From Planctomycetota bacterium (GTDB taxonomy: Bacteria > Planctomycetota > Planctomycetia > Isosphaerales > Isosphaeraceae), in assembly GCA_021791715.1 (NCBI GenBank), contig JAJYWB010000020.1, positions 20,793 to 84,792 of the forward strand: DNA of 64,000 nucleotides, in the 5' to 3' direction. Below are positions 7,486 through 17,257 of this stretch, one piece after another. Position 1 is the first letter of the stretch; each line of letters starts with the position of its first letter. The notes beneath the pieces are model-generated. The model was given only the letters and a program-made list of their open reading frames with translations. It was not told the DNA's origin and did not search any database. The translations under genes and the position numbers were made by a program.

Positions 7486-9545
7486 GTCGATTTCCGCAGT
7501 CCGCGGCCCCCTTCGGCGATGACGCGAGCGATCCGCCCGAAGGTCGCCACGAGCTCTCCCTGATGCGCGAAGATCGATCCCTCGTCGGTGCTGGCGATCT
7601 TCCGCAGATATTCGCCGTCGGCCTCGCCCATTCCGATCGCGACGATCTCGACGCCGAGATCGCGCGCCCGCCTCGCCTCGTCGATCGCGGCGTTGGGGGC
7701 ATCGGGATAACCGTCGGTTAATATCACCATGTATTTACGTTTGTCCGTCGCGGCGAGTCGTTCGCGCGCCGTTTCGATCGCGTCGGCGAGGTTGGTTGTG
7801 CCGTCGGCTTCAAGCCTGCCGATCGCGGCGTGAACTTTGCGGGGGTTGTCGCTCGCGTCGGCGGAGAGATTCGCTCGGTTCGAGAAAGCGATCAGGCCGA
7901 CCTCGGCGCGGGTGAAATCGCACTTATCGAGGAATTCGCGCGCCGCGGCCTGCGCCTCCTCGAGCGGTTCTCCCGCCATGCTTGAAGAGACGTCGATCAC
8001 CAAAAAGATCTGAAGCGCCGGCGGCGGAGTTCGCTCCTCGCCGCGCGACGGAGGTCGACCGAGCCACGAAACGTCGTCGGGAACCGGAACGACCTCGTAC
8101 GGCAGCTCGGCGCCCGTATCGCGTTGAACCGCGTTCACCTTCACGACGCCGTTATCGTCGTAAGATATTTGTACATCAATATTAACGCGAGCGTCGGTCG
8201 GTTCGATTCCCGAGAAAACGTATTTGCCGAGGATGGTGCAATCGAGCGGCGCCGCGCTTTCGCCCTGCGTCAAGAAGACGTCGAGTTCGCGGCTCGCTCC
8301 CGCGTGCGTCTCGTGCGAATACGATTTCGATCGGCTTGTGGGGATCGGAGTATTTCTTGGAATAAGAATATCATTGATATAAGCGGTTCCGTCGCGGTTT
8401 TCGGCGACGACGCCGAGGCTGTGCGACATCACGTCTTGAATGCGTTTTGATCCGACAAGCGTGAATCGGGGCCTCGCGTCGCCGGGTTCGACGCCCGCCT
8501 CGATCGCGGCCTGGATCGCGGCGCCGAGCGCGACCGCCTCGTCGACGTTCACCCCCATCCGCGGCGGCTTGCCCGACATCAAAGCCACGAACGATCGCAC
8601 CATCGGCATCCGCGTCGACCCGCCGACGAGCAACACCCCCGCGAGATCGCTCCACCTCAGCTCGGCCGCGGCGAGAGCCTCCTCGGTTAAAAGTTTTGTC
8701 CGATCCAATAACGAAGACGTCATGATCTCAAATTCTTGTCGAGTCAATTCATAGGTGCGTCGTTCGGTACCGAGCTGAAGCGTCACGCGGGTGGCGGTTC
8801 GTTCGGAGAGGGTCCATTTCGCCTGTTCGGATCGCACCAAAACCTCGTTGAGCGCGATCGGATCGTCGAGCGGGTCGATGCCGGTGTCGGCGGCGAATTT
8901 CTCGCTTAAAAACATCGCGATCCGATCATCCCAGTTCTTTCCTCCCAGGTCGTGATCCCCCGCGGTCGAACGGACCTCGATCGCGTCCGGAGACACCCGC
9001 GCCGTCGTGACGTCGAACGTCCCTCCTCCCAAATCGTAAATGAGAATATTTTCGTCAATCGATGTTTTTTGTACGCCGTAGGCGAGCGCCGCGGCGGTCG
9101 GTTCGTTGATGATTCGCGAAACGCGCAAGCCGGCGAGTCGTCCCGCCTCGATCGTCGCGGTCCGCTGGGCGTCGGCGAAATACGCGGGGACGGTGATGAC
9201 CGCGGAATCGATCGGCTCTCCCAAGCTCGCCTCGGCGTCTTGCTTGAGCCTTCGAAGTATGATCGCCGAAAGATCGGTCGCGGTGTAATCGCGGCAGTGG
9301 AACGAGAGGAGAAAATGCGGGTCTCCCATCTTCGGCTTAAAATATGAGGCGATATCGTCTCCGCCCAACCTGGCGAGTTCCTTGGCCTCGTCGCCGACGG
9401 CGGGAGGATCGGCGCTAAACGCGATCACCGAGGGGGTGATGTTCTTCCCCTCGCGGTTGGGGATCACGACGGGGCGACCGTGCTCGTCGATCCGCGCGAT
9501 CGCCGAATTCGTCGTCCCCAGATCGATTCCCGCCGATACCCCCAT
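7482..9545 (-). CDS. Hsp70-type ATPase fused to a von Willebrand A domain
   Basis: This 687-residue protein has an Hsp70 nucleotide-binding domain at about 1-375 (GIDLGTTNSAIARI, YDLGGGTFDVTTARV, LLVGGSTRMPMVRS). A beta-type substrate-binding region lies at about 385-500 (SHSLGVVAENRDGTAYINDI). A VWA domain occupies about 515-680 in place of the usual helical lid. The VWA has a full MIDAS metal site: DVSSSMAG, the Thr in DGTTNLADAI, and LTDGYPDA. The ATG at 9545 follows a very strong GGAGGAGG site. It lies between a second Hsp70 (upstream) and the FHA gene (overlapping by four bases). Function is not known. I infer a metal-dependent protein-binding module controlled by the ATPase. Confidence 0.93.
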   Translation of the reverse strand: MGVSAGIDLGTTNSAIARIDEHGRPVVIPNREGKNITPSVIAFSADPPAVGDEAKELARLGGDDIASYFKPKMGDPHFLLSFHCRDYTATDLSAIILRRLKQDAEASLGEPIDSAVITVPAYFADAQRTATIEAGRLAGLRVSRIINEPTAAALAYGVQKTSIDENILIYDLGGGTFDVTTARVSPDAIEVRSTAGDHDLGGKNWDDRIAMFLSEKFAADTGIDPLDDPIALNEVLVRSEQAKWTLSERTATRVTLQLGTERRTYELTRQEFEIMTSSLLDRTKLLTEEALAAAELRWSDLAGVLLVGGSTRMPMVRSFVALMSGKPPRMGVNVDEAVALGAAIQAAIEAGVEPGDARPRFTLVGSKRIQDVMSHSLGVVAENRDGTAYINDILIPRNTPIPTSRSKSYSHETHAGASRELDVFLTQGESAAPLDCTILGKYVFSGIEPTDARVNIDVQISYDDNGVVKVNAVQRDTGAELPYEVVPVPDDVSWLGRPPSRGEERTPPPALQIFLVIDVSSSMAGEPLEEAQAAAREFLDKCDFTRAEVGLIAFSNRANLSADASDNPRKVHAAIGRLEADGTTNLADAIETARERLAATDKRKYMVILTDGYPDAPNAAIDEARRARDLGVEIVAIGMGEADGEYLRKIASTDEGSIFAHQGELVATFGRIARVIAEGGRGLRKST

Positions 9546-9721
9546 CGCGCCTCCTCCGATTCACGCTCAACTCAATGAATTTATAATGATGCGAAAAGCG
9601 CCGATCGGCGCCGCGGCCGCTTTGAACGCCGAATCCGAGAATCCCGAATCGATCGCCGCGGTTCGATCGATTCACCCGGACGATCACGAATCGTTTGAGT
9701 AATTATGAATGATACGCATGA

Positions 9722-11380
9722 TCATGAAACGTTCATCAGGCGAAGCGCCGACGATCGTTCCTCGATCTCCTCGGTTTTCATCACCGCCTCGGTTTCGAAA
9801 TCGACGTCGATTTTCCCCCCTCCGGTCAGGTCGATCGCCGTCACCGACAACCGACCGTCGCGGTTGATCGAATACGTGACGCGGATCGGGCTGCTCGCGG
9901 GCAGGGAAGGGGGGAGGTTGAGCGTCGCGAGGCCGATATTGATGCAATCGGCGGGATCGGAACTGTCGCGTTCGCCCGCGACCACGCGAATATCGACCCC
10001 CTCCTGATCGGCCTGATCGGTTCCAAAATCGCTCGTGTTCTCGAGCGGAACCTCGCTGTTGCGATGGAGAAGATAATAAACAAGCTCTTTCCCCTGTTCG
10101 TTCTTGGCGATCACCCCCAGGCTCTTGCTCAAAACGTTGATCACTCGCGTGTGCACAAGATCGCGCACGGGCCCCGTGAGAGTCAGCCCGATCGATCGTT
10201 CGATCTGATCGAGCGCCTTCGTCATCTCGTCTTCGCTCACGAGCGACAGATCGACCTCGTCGGCGTTCGATTCCCCCTGCGCGTCGGCCAAAACCTCGCG
10301 CACCTCGTCCTGGATCGATTCCTTGAGCCCGAACAACGCAGCCCCCTTCGCGACCGCCTCGTCGGGATCGTAACTCTCGGGCTCGACGCCGAACTCGGCG
10401 ACGATCCGATCGTGAATCTGCGGCATCCGTGTGGCGCCGCCGACCAATATAATTTTATCAAAATGTTTATATCCTTTGGCCTCGGCGTCGGCGAGCATCT
10501 CGCGGGTGAGCGAAATCGTCCGATCGATCAGGTGGCGCGTCAGCTCTTCAAATTTGGGACGATCGAGTTCGACCCGAGCCTGCTTGCCGGCGTGGGTTAC
10601 GCGGAACGGCGCCTTATCGCGCTGGGTGAGCGTTTTCTTGCCTCGTTCGGCTTGCAGGTATAGGTCGTTTAAAACCTCGGGGTCGTCGAGCGGGTCGTCG
10701 GTCGAGCCCGTTTGCTCCTGGAATTGGTGGGATAACTCCATCACGATCGCCTCGTCCCAAAGCGCTCCGCCGAGACGGTGATCGCCGCCGGTGCAGATCA
10801 CTCGGATCAAGCGTTCCTTGATTTCAATCATCGTGATATCAAACGTTCCGCCGCCGAGATCGAACACGAGGACGACCTGATCCTCGCCTTGTTCAAGCCC
10901 GTACGCGAGCGCCGCGGCGGTCGGCTCGTTGAGGATCGACCGAACGTTGAGCCCCGCGAGCCTGCCGGCGTTCATCGTCGCCTCGCGCTCGGGCGTGCCG
11001 AAATACGCGGGACAAGTGATCACGACATCCTCGATCTTCTCGCCGAGCGCGATCTCGGCGTCTCCCACGACCTTTCGGAGGATGAACGACGAGATATCCT
11101 CGGGGGTGTACGGCTTGCCGTCGTGCTCGAACCGATAATTCGGATCCCCCATCTGCTGCTTGATCCGCGATACGACACGATCGGGCTCGACCTTCGACGA
11201 TTCCTTGGCGGTATTGCCGACGATCACATTTTCGCCGTCAAACAGCACCACCGAGGGGGTGATCCGCTCGCTCTCCTGATTCGGCACGATCACCGGCTTA
11301 CCGTGCTCGTCGACATAAGCGATCGCCGAATACGTCGTTCCCAAATCGATTCCGAAAACCTTCTTCAACGCCTCGCCCAC
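9722..11380 (-). CDS. Hsp70-family chaperone-like ATPase without lid
   Basis: This 552-residue protein carries the Hsp70 ATPase motifs (FGIDLGTTYSAIAYV, FDLGGGTFDITMIEI, ILVGGATRMPQIHD). A spacer (residues about 375-410) and a beta-sandwich substrate region (about 425-530, SKSLGVIAKNEQGKELVYYL) follow. It stops at about the point where canonical DnaK (about 630 residues) starts its helical lid and has no EEVD-like tail. The start is GTG 11380 with a GAGGGGG site. It is the first gene of the Hsp70/Hsp70-VWA/FHA cluster, with 176 bases to the next gene. It is a paralogue of the neighbour, not the cell's main DnaK. Confidence 0.92.
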   Translation of the reverse strand: MGEALKKVFGIDLGTTYSAIAYVDEHGKPVIVPNQESERITPSVVLFDGENVIVGNTAKESSKVEPDRVVSRIKQQMGDPNYRFEHDGKPYTPEDISSFILRKVVGDAEIALGEKIEDVVITCPAYFGTPEREATMNAGRLAGLNVRSILNEPTAAALAYGLEQGEDQVVLVFDLGGGTFDITMIEIKERLIRVICTGGDHRLGGALWDEAIVMELSHQFQEQTGSTDDPLDDPEVLNDLYLQAERGKKTLTQRDKAPFRVTHAGKQARVELDRPKFEELTRHLIDRTISLTREMLADAEAKGYKHFDKIILVGGATRMPQIHDRIVAEFGVEPESYDPDEAVAKGAALFGLKESIQDEVREVLADAQGESNADEVDLSLVSEDEMTKALDQIERSIGLTLTGPVRDLVHTRVINVLSKSLGVIAKNEQGKELVYYLLHRNSEVPLENTSDFGTDQADQEGVDIRVVAGERDSSDPADCINIGLATLNLPPSLPASSPIRVTYSINRDGRLSVTAIDLTGGGKIDVDFETEAVMKTEEIEERSSALRLMNVS

Positions 11381-11609
11381 GACGCACCCCCTCGCGGATC
11401 GGTCGACGCCGGCCCGACGTCGCTCGACCTCGACGCCCGGCTCGACCCGTGCATCCCATTATGACGCGATGCGAACGCCTAATTCAAAGGGGTCGAAGCG
11501 GGGTCGAACCAAAATCTTTCCTCGTCGACGGAACTTTTCAATCGATCGCGGTCCGATCGTGTCTTATCGAATAAACTTTGAATGAATAATTTACGAATTG
11601 CAATGATAG

Positions 11610-12104
11610 TTACGAGCCAAAATTCTCGATGATGATCAATTGCACCTTGAATTCGGCGACGAGAATCAGGAGGTTGAAAACCGCGAGCGCGTAGGCGCGA
11701 TACGCGCTTTTGGCGAACCGACGCGCGGGAGTCGACTTTCGTTTCGTTCGGCCCAATCTTCGCAAAACGATCGGCGCAACCAGAAGCGCGAACAGATTGA
11801 TCGGTATCGCGTAAGGCACGATACGCGTTTTTGATTCAAATAAATGAATGTTTGCAAGCAGCAGGCCGCACGCGATTCCGATCTGCGTTAAAAATTGGTA
11901 TCCGTTATGCCTGCGAGCCGTTGCGAGCGCGATCGCGTTTAAACCGATGCATAACAACACCAGCACGGGCCCGTCGATCGCGTAGGTTCCCGAGTTCTCG
12001 AACAATTTCAGTAGCTTGAAAAAAAGCGCCGCGGCCGCGGCGCACGCCAGAACGAGAAGCATCAGCGAGGCGATCGAAAATCGCGCCGGTCCGGAAATAC
12101 GCAT
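11610..12104 (-). CDS. Small multi-pass membrane protein, unrecognised
   Basis: This 164-residue protein has about four hydrophobic segments (SIASLMLLVLACAAAAALFF, GPVLVLLCIGLNAIALA, GIACGLLLANIHLF, INLFALLVAPIVL). A basic stretch follows (RRLGRTKRKSTPARR), then a last segment. I know no family. It lies between the Hsp70 cluster and the S46 peptidase, with no overlap to either. Confidence 0.6.
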   Translation of the reverse strand: MRISGPARFSIASLMLLVLACAAAAALFFKLLKLFENSGTYAIDGPVLVLLCIGLNAIALATARRHNGYQFLTQIGIACGLLLANIHLFESKTRIVPYAIPINLFALLVAPIVLRRLGRTKRKSTPARRFAKSAYRAYALAVFNLLILVAEFKVQLIIIENFGS

Positions 12105-12192
12105 GCGCCTCGCTCCTTTCGAACAATCGATCGTTCCGGCGCGTCGATCTTTTTAATTTATACATAAGGATTTGCTTGATATTTTAAGCTCG

Positions 12193-12309
12193 CCGCGCGA
12201 TTCGACCTTTTGAGTCGAATCGCGCGGCTCAATCTTCAGTGCCGGCGACGCTCGAAGCTGACGAACGAATCGCTCGGCTCAATCTTCAGTGCCGGCGACG
12301 CTCGAAGCT
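12193..12309. repeat. Palindrome followed by two identical 35-bp direct repeats
   Basis: A perfect 13-bp inverted repeat (12193-12205 with 12215-12227) has a 9-base loop. Two identical 35-bp copies follow, at 12225-12259 and 12275-12309, with a 50-base period. A partial third copy (CGAATCGCGCGGCTC) occurs near 12366-12380. The block sits just downstream of the S46 peptidase stop. The palindrome could act as a terminator hairpin, though no T-run follows. Confidence 0.8.
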
Positions 12310-12385
12310 CTCCAAATGCCCGTGCGGTTTGGGCGTCATCGCCTTCGATCGTCGAAGCTCTCGATCGAATCGCGCGGCTCGGGAT

Positions 12386-14482
12386 TCACGGCCTGTGGCC
12401 TTCGGCGATCTCGCGAGCCAAAGCGTCGGCTTTGTAAATCGACTTAAGCGATTCGAGAATCGCCCGCGAATCGACCGAAACCGCTCGCGCAAGCTTGTCT
12501 TCATATCCAAAATCAAGCACAAGCGAGTGGATGTTGCCGTCGAAGATCAGCCCGACGACCTCGTTTTCGCGGTTGACGACGGGGCTTCCCGAGTTGCCGC
12601 CGATGATGTCGGCGGTCGATACGAAATTGAGCGGCGTATCGAGCGGAAACGCCTTCTCCTCCTTCGCCTTGATCCAGCTCGGCGGAAGCCGGTACGGCGG
12701 CTTGTCGCCGTGGCTCGCGGCGTGCTCGAACGCGCCTCCCATTGTCGTATAAGGAGGAATGAACTTGCCGTTTTGCTCATATCCTTTGACCGTTCCGAAA
12801 GCGAGGCGAAGCGTGAAGGTGGCGTCGGGGTAGATCGACTCTTTGAGTTCCTCGAACAGCGCCTTGGCGATGAGCGCGTACTGCGCGGTTTCGACCCCCT
12901 CGACTTTGTCTTCGCGAATTTTCCGCACGGCTCGAGCGTCGGCGTCGACCGCGAGCGCGAGCTTGATCATCGGATCGTCGCAGGCGAGGATCGCCTCTTT
13001 GCCTTCCTTGGCGAGTTTCTTGCGGGTCGCGACGTCGGCGAGTTTGCACCCGTCGACGAGCGTCTTGGCGACCTCCTCGGGCGTTCGTCCGCGAAGCACC
13101 CGCTCGACGATCGGATCGTCCGGTCCCGCATGCTTGCGCCAGTATTCGAGCGAGTGAGCGAGTTTGGCTTTTTCGAATTCGGGATAAATCGGCGCCTCGG
13201 AGAAGAGCGCGAATTCGAGCGATTCGAGCCGGGCGTCGTTGAACTCGCGGAGTCGCTGGGCGTTCGGTTTGGGCTTTTCCTCGGCGAGCCGAACGAGCGT
13301 TCGCGCGATCTCGAACAGTTTGCTGTCGAACGCCAATCCCCGTTCCAGGAACGCGTTGGGTTTGATGATGCTCGCGGCGACCTTCTCGGCCTCGGCGATT
13401 TTCGCCCACGCGCCCGAGAAAAGTTCCTTCTTTTTGGGGTCGGCTTCGATCCGGGCGCGGAGTTCGGATTCGGCGTGCGCCTTTCGCTTCATGAAATCAT
13501 CATTCTTAAGCCCTTCGAGCCCTCCGACCCGCGCCTTGCGGCTGTTCTGGTAGCCGAAGAGATCCTCCTTCGCCTGTCGCGCGTGCTCCTCGCCCCGCTT
13601 GCTGTAATCGAGCAAAAACTTCTCGCGATCGAACAAAACCTCGAGCAGCATCGGAAAGCTGACGTCTCTCAAATAATGCAAATGCGCCGACGTAAACATC
13701 CGGCTCGTCCTGCCGGGATGCCCCGCCACGAACACCAGGTCTCCCTCTTTCGATCCCGCCGGGCTCCATTTGAGATAATGCTCGACCTTCGCGGGCTTGT
13801 CGTTCTCGTACGCCCGGAAGAAACACATGTCCAAATCGTAACGAGGGTATTCAAAGTTGTCGGGGTCGCCGCCGAAGAACGCGATGTCGAACTCGGGCGC
13901 CATCACCAGGCGAACGTCGGTGTATTTCTTATATTGATAAAGCGAGTACTTGCCTCCTTGGTAAAGCGTGACGACGTCGCACCTGTGTCCCGTTTTCTCG
14001 GTCGCCTCCTTTTCGATCTCGGCCATCGCGGCGCGTTTCGCGGTTCCCGCGGCGGCGTCGTCCATCCCCTCCTTCACCGCGGCGTTCACGCGGGCGGTCA
14101 CGTCCTCGATGTTTAAAAGCACGTTCAACTCGAGATCGGGCGCCTTCACCTCTTCGGCGAGCGTCCGAGCCAGAAACCCGTCTTTATAATAATCCTTTTT
14201 ATCGTTACTGATCTTCGCCAGCGTATCGGCGCCGACATGATGATTCGTCATGATCAAGCCGTCCGCCGAAACGAACGAACCCGAACCGCCGTTGTTGAAC
14301 CGCACGGCGCTCGACCGCAACCGAGAAATCCACGCGGCGTCGGGCTCGAAACCGTATTTGTTCTTCAGCGTCTCGAGCGGGAGGTTGTCGAAAACCCACA
14401 TCCCCTCGTCCGCGGCCGCCTCGATCCCGCCCCCCAAAGCCGCCGCGAAGGCGAACGCGAATAACAATCGTCGGTCTCTCAT
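12386..14482 (-). CDS. S46-family dipeptidyl-peptidase (DPP7/DPP11 type)
   Basis: This exported serine protease of 698 residues releases dipeptides from peptide N-termini. It has a signal peptide (MRDRRLLFAFAFAAALGGG), a chymotrypsin-like half with the catalytic His in TNHHVG (about residue 81), Asp-region DPDNFEYPRYDLD (about 220), and nucleophile Ser in GGNSGSPVVN near the C-terminus (about 645). Length fits the family (about 700). The start is ATG 14482 with AAAGGAG seven bases upstream; a start at 14512 is less likely. The upstream gene is an OPT transporter in the same direction, so the two probably form a peptide-scavenging unit. DPP7 and DPP11 specificity cannot be told by eye. Confidence 0.93.
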   Translation of the reverse strand: MRDRRLLFAFAFAAALGGGIEAAADEGMWVFDNLPLETLKNKYGFEPDAAWISRLRSSAVRFNNGGSGSFVSADGLIMTNHHVGADTLAKISNDKKDYYKDGFLARTLAEEVKAPDLELNVLLNIEDVTARVNAAVKEGMDDAAAGTAKRAAMAEIEKEATEKTGHRCDVVTLYQGGKYSLYQYKKYTDVRLVMAPEFDIAFFGGDPDNFEYPRYDLDMCFFRAYENDKPAKVEHYLKWSPAGSKEGDLVFVAGHPGRTSRMFTSAHLHYLRDVSFPMLLEVLFDREKFLLDYSKRGEEHARQAKEDLFGYQNSRKARVGGLEGLKNDDFMKRKAHAESELRARIEADPKKKELFSGAWAKIAEAEKVAASIIKPNAFLERGLAFDSKLFEIARTLVRLAEEKPKPNAQRLREFNDARLESLEFALFSEAPIYPEFEKAKLAHSLEYWRKHAGPDDPIVERVLRGRTPEEVAKTLVDGCKLADVATRKKLAKEGKEAILACDDPMIKLALAVDADARAVRKIREDKVEGVETAQYALIAKALFEELKESIYPDATFTLRLAFGTVKGYEQNGKFIPPYTTMGGAFEHAASHGDKPPYRLPPSWIKAKEEKAFPLDTPLNFVSTADIIGGNSGSPVVNRENEVVGLIFDGNIHSLVLDFGYEDKLARAVSVDSRAILESLKSIYKADALAREIAEGHRP

Positions 14483-14592
14483 AATTGTAACTCCTTTGAT
14501 GTAGATCCTCAAATATCCAGAAGAAAGCGCTCGATCGTCTCGAGATCGTCGTTTTCACTCAACCCGAACGTTCCCGCGCGATCGTTCCTCGA

Positions 14593-16833
14593 TCACAAAT
14601 TTTCCTCGGTCGCGACGATTCCGCTGTCGATTTCGCGCGGTTCTTTATCGCGAAGAACGACACCGAGGCCCGCGAGCAAGAGGACCGCGGCCATCAATCC
14701 GAACGCCGCGAGCGCCGGATACGCGTTCTCATTCCACGTTTTAAAAATCGAACCGCTTAAATCAAGCCGTTTTACCGCGCCCGGGATCACCGCGAGCACG
14801 GCGACCAGAATCCCCGCGATCGCGCCTCCCGCGATGTAGCCGCACGATAAGAGCACCGCGGGGCTCGAATCGGACTTCTCGGGTTCGGTCTTCCGCACGC
14901 GATCGACGAGAGCCCGCAAACAACCGCCGACGAAGATCGGCGCCGACGTGGCCAGCGGTAAATAGACCCCCACCGCGAACGCGAGCGCCGGAACTCCCGC
15001 GAGCTGCATCACGATCGCGATCATCACCCCCAAGAAAACGAGTATGCGAGGCAAACTGTTATCCATCACCCCGCTGATGATCAGCGCCATCAGCCGAGCC
15101 TTGGGGGCGTCGTATTTCGTCACCTTCGTGCCGTCGTCGCGCACGTCGACCCGGCCGTTGATCGCGGGATCGACGAGCCACTTCGCCTCGCCCGAAGTCG
15201 CGTCGACCAAATATTTGCCGGGAACCGCGCCTTTCACGTCGTCCTTAACCCACCAAACTTTGTAGCTATGTCCCTGATAAGTCGCCGTTTCGGTCAGCTT
15301 GTCGACGGGCGCCTTCGCCCTGGGTAAATGCTCGCTTTTCGATGTATAAACCGTGCTCGCATCATTAAGCACCAAAAGCGTGAACCCGATGCAAATCGCC
15401 GAGGTCAGCGCGCCGACCAGGATCGCGATCTGCTGCGCCCTCGGCGTTCCTCCCACAAGGTAGCCCGTTTTCAGATCCTGCGACGTCGTTCCGCCGTTCG
15501 AAGCCGCGATGCAAACGACCGCGGCGATCGAAAGCGCGGCCATCTGGAATTCCTTCCCCACCCAACCCTGAAGCACAAAAACAAAACATGTGAGCAAAAG
15601 TGTAGCGACGGTCATCCCCGAGATCGGATTCGACGACGACCCGATCTCTCCGGTCAACCGCGAGGATACCGTCACGAACAAAAATCCGAACGCCAAGACG
15701 AGCAAACCCCCGACGATTCGCCCAGTCCGATCGGTTGGAATCAAATGCGACGATGCGATCACCGCGACCAGAGCGAGAGCCCCCGCGACGACGATCCAAA
15801 GCGGCAAATCGCGATCGGTCCGAAGCCTGCCGTTCGATCCCCCCTTCGATCGGATATCCCTCAACCCTCCCGCGATCGACGAAACGATCAACGGCAAGGC
15901 CTGAAACAAACTGATGATCCCTCCCGCCGCGACCGCGCCCGCTCCGATATACAAGATATAATAATCTCGAATTTCCTTGGGCGACATTTGAGCGATCGGG
16001 ATCGACGCGGGCTTGATCGGCGTAAGCGAATCGCCGCCGAAAAATTTGATCGCGGGAGTAAGCAAAAGCGCCGCCATCAACCCTCCGCCGGCCATCACGC
16101 AAGAAATCCGAAAGCCGATGATATAGCCGACGCCCATCAAAAGCGGGCTCGCCTCAAGGGCGACCTCGGCGCCCTGAATTCCCGCGATCGCGCGCCTGGG
16201 ATATTCTTGCCAAGATTTTAATCCTTGCATCATAAATTGATATAAGAATGATAGGCCGAAACCGACGAAAACCGTTCGTCCGCTCGATCCTCCTTTCTCG
16301 CCGACGACGAGCACTTCGGCGCAAGCGGTTCCCTCGGGATAGGTGAGCGTGCCGTGCTGCTTGACGATAAACGCTCGGCGCAGCGGCACCATCATCAAAA
16401 TCCCCAGCAATCCTCCGAGGCACGATACGAGCATCACCCGGCTCACCTCCATGTCGTAGCCGAGGATCATGAGCGCGGGCATCGTCACGCCGACGCCGAA
16501 CGCGATCGACTCTCCCGCCGATCCCGTCGTTTGCACGATGTTGTTTTCAAGAATCGACGCCCTCTTTGTGCCGAAAGCCTTCGAGAGAGCGCGGAAGATC
16601 GTGATCGAAAGGACCGCGACGGGAATCGACGCCGAAACCGTCATCCCCACTTTGAGGACGAGATAAAGCGACGAGGCGCCGAAGACGATCCCCAGCAACG
16701 CCCCCAAACCGACCGCGGTCCAAGTGAGCTCGGGCACGGTTTGCTCGGTGGAAACGAACGGTTGAAATCCTCTCGCGTTCTCGCTCGCCGCGGATTCCGT
16801 AGCCGAGCTCGCCGATTTTTCCGTGACCGACAT
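14593..16833 (-). CDS. OPT-family oligopeptide transporter
   Basis: This 746-residue membrane protein has about 14-16 hydrophobic segments. Marker stretches are LVLKVGMTVSASIPVAVLSI, NNIVQTTGSAGESIAFGVG and YPEGTACAEVLVVGEKGG, all typical of bacterial OPT transporters that take up oligopeptides or metal chelates. The start ATG at 16833 (MSVTEKSA) is chosen over an earlier in-frame ATG at 16962, whose extension is Arg-rich and not conserved in type. A loop of about 80 residues between helices (STVYTSKSEHLPRAKAPVDK onward) is extramembrane. It lies 110 bases upstream of the S46 peptidase in the same direction, which suggests joint peptide use. Confidence 0.93.
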   Translation of the reverse strand: MSVTEKSASSATESAASENARGFQPFVSTEQTVPELTWTAVGLGALLGIVFGASSLYLVLKVGMTVSASIPVAVLSITIFRALSKAFGTKRASILENNIVQTTGSAGESIAFGVGVTMPALMILGYDMEVSRVMLVSCLGGLLGILMMVPLRRAFIVKQHGTLTYPEGTACAEVLVVGEKGGSSGRTVFVGFGLSFLYQFMMQGLKSWQEYPRRAIAGIQGAEVALEASPLLMGVGYIIGFRISCVMAGGGLMAALLLTPAIKFFGGDSLTPIKPASIPIAQMSPKEIRDYYILYIGAGAVAAGGIISLFQALPLIVSSIAGGLRDIRSKGGSNGRLRTDRDLPLWIVVAGALALVAVIASSHLIPTDRTGRIVGGLLVLAFGFLFVTVSSRLTGEIGSSSNPISGMTVATLLLTCFVFVLQGWVGKEFQMAALSIAAVVCIAASNGGTTSQDLKTGYLVGGTPRAQQIAILVGALTSAICIGFTLLVLNDASTVYTSKSEHLPRAKAPVDKLTETATYQGHSYKVWWVKDDVKGAVPGKYLVDATSGEAKWLVDPAINGRVDVRDDGTKVTKYDAPKARLMALIISGVMDNSLPRILVFLGVMIAIVMQLAGVPALAFAVGVYLPLATSAPIFVGGCLRALVDRVRKTEPEKSDSSPAVLLSCGYIAGGAIAGILVAVLAVIPGAVKRLDLSGSIFKTWNENAYPALAAFGLMAAVLLLAGLGVVLRDKEPREIDSGIVATEENL

Positions 16834-17257
16834 GAATCGAGCCTTCCCAGTTGATCGAATTCCAAAACGCCGCGCGAGGGGTCGGTCCCAAGAACGCGAA
16901 CCGGACCGCGAGGCTCGGGGAGAGGATTCCAGGCCCCTCGGGCTAAAAGACGACCGTATCACGATACGGTCTGGTTCGGCCGAATCAATCCCTTGGCGCT
17001 CGAATCGAAAAATGTTTGATATGGAATCGCAATCAAGCCCGCCGTGATGATCGAACGCCTCGCAACCTCATAAGTAATATTTTATAGTATCATTTATGAA
17101 ATAATGGATATATTGTCTCCTCTCCGGCGATTGGGCGGCGGTTCTCGGCTTATCAAACCGAGCGGGATTGGGATTGGAATCGAACCCTGAATGGATCGAG
17201 CGTGTCGCCTTGACGATACCTCTAAGATAAATTTGAACGAGAAAACGAGAACCGCTT
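16834..17257. promoter_or_regulatory. Divergent intergenic region with palindrome
   Basis: This region lies between the OPT gene and the GAF-phosphatase gene, transcribed away from each other. A perfect 20-bp palindrome with a 2-base centre (GACCGTATCACGATACGGTC, 16952-16971) could be an operator. The stretch 17075-17115 is AT-rich and fits a promoter. No gene is supported. Confidence 0.4.

Noticed and set aside
12239..14116. Long plus-strand frame opposite the S46 peptidase
   Set aside because: Arg-rich composition with no family pattern; the minus strand carries a full S46 protease with signal peptide and catalytic motifs.
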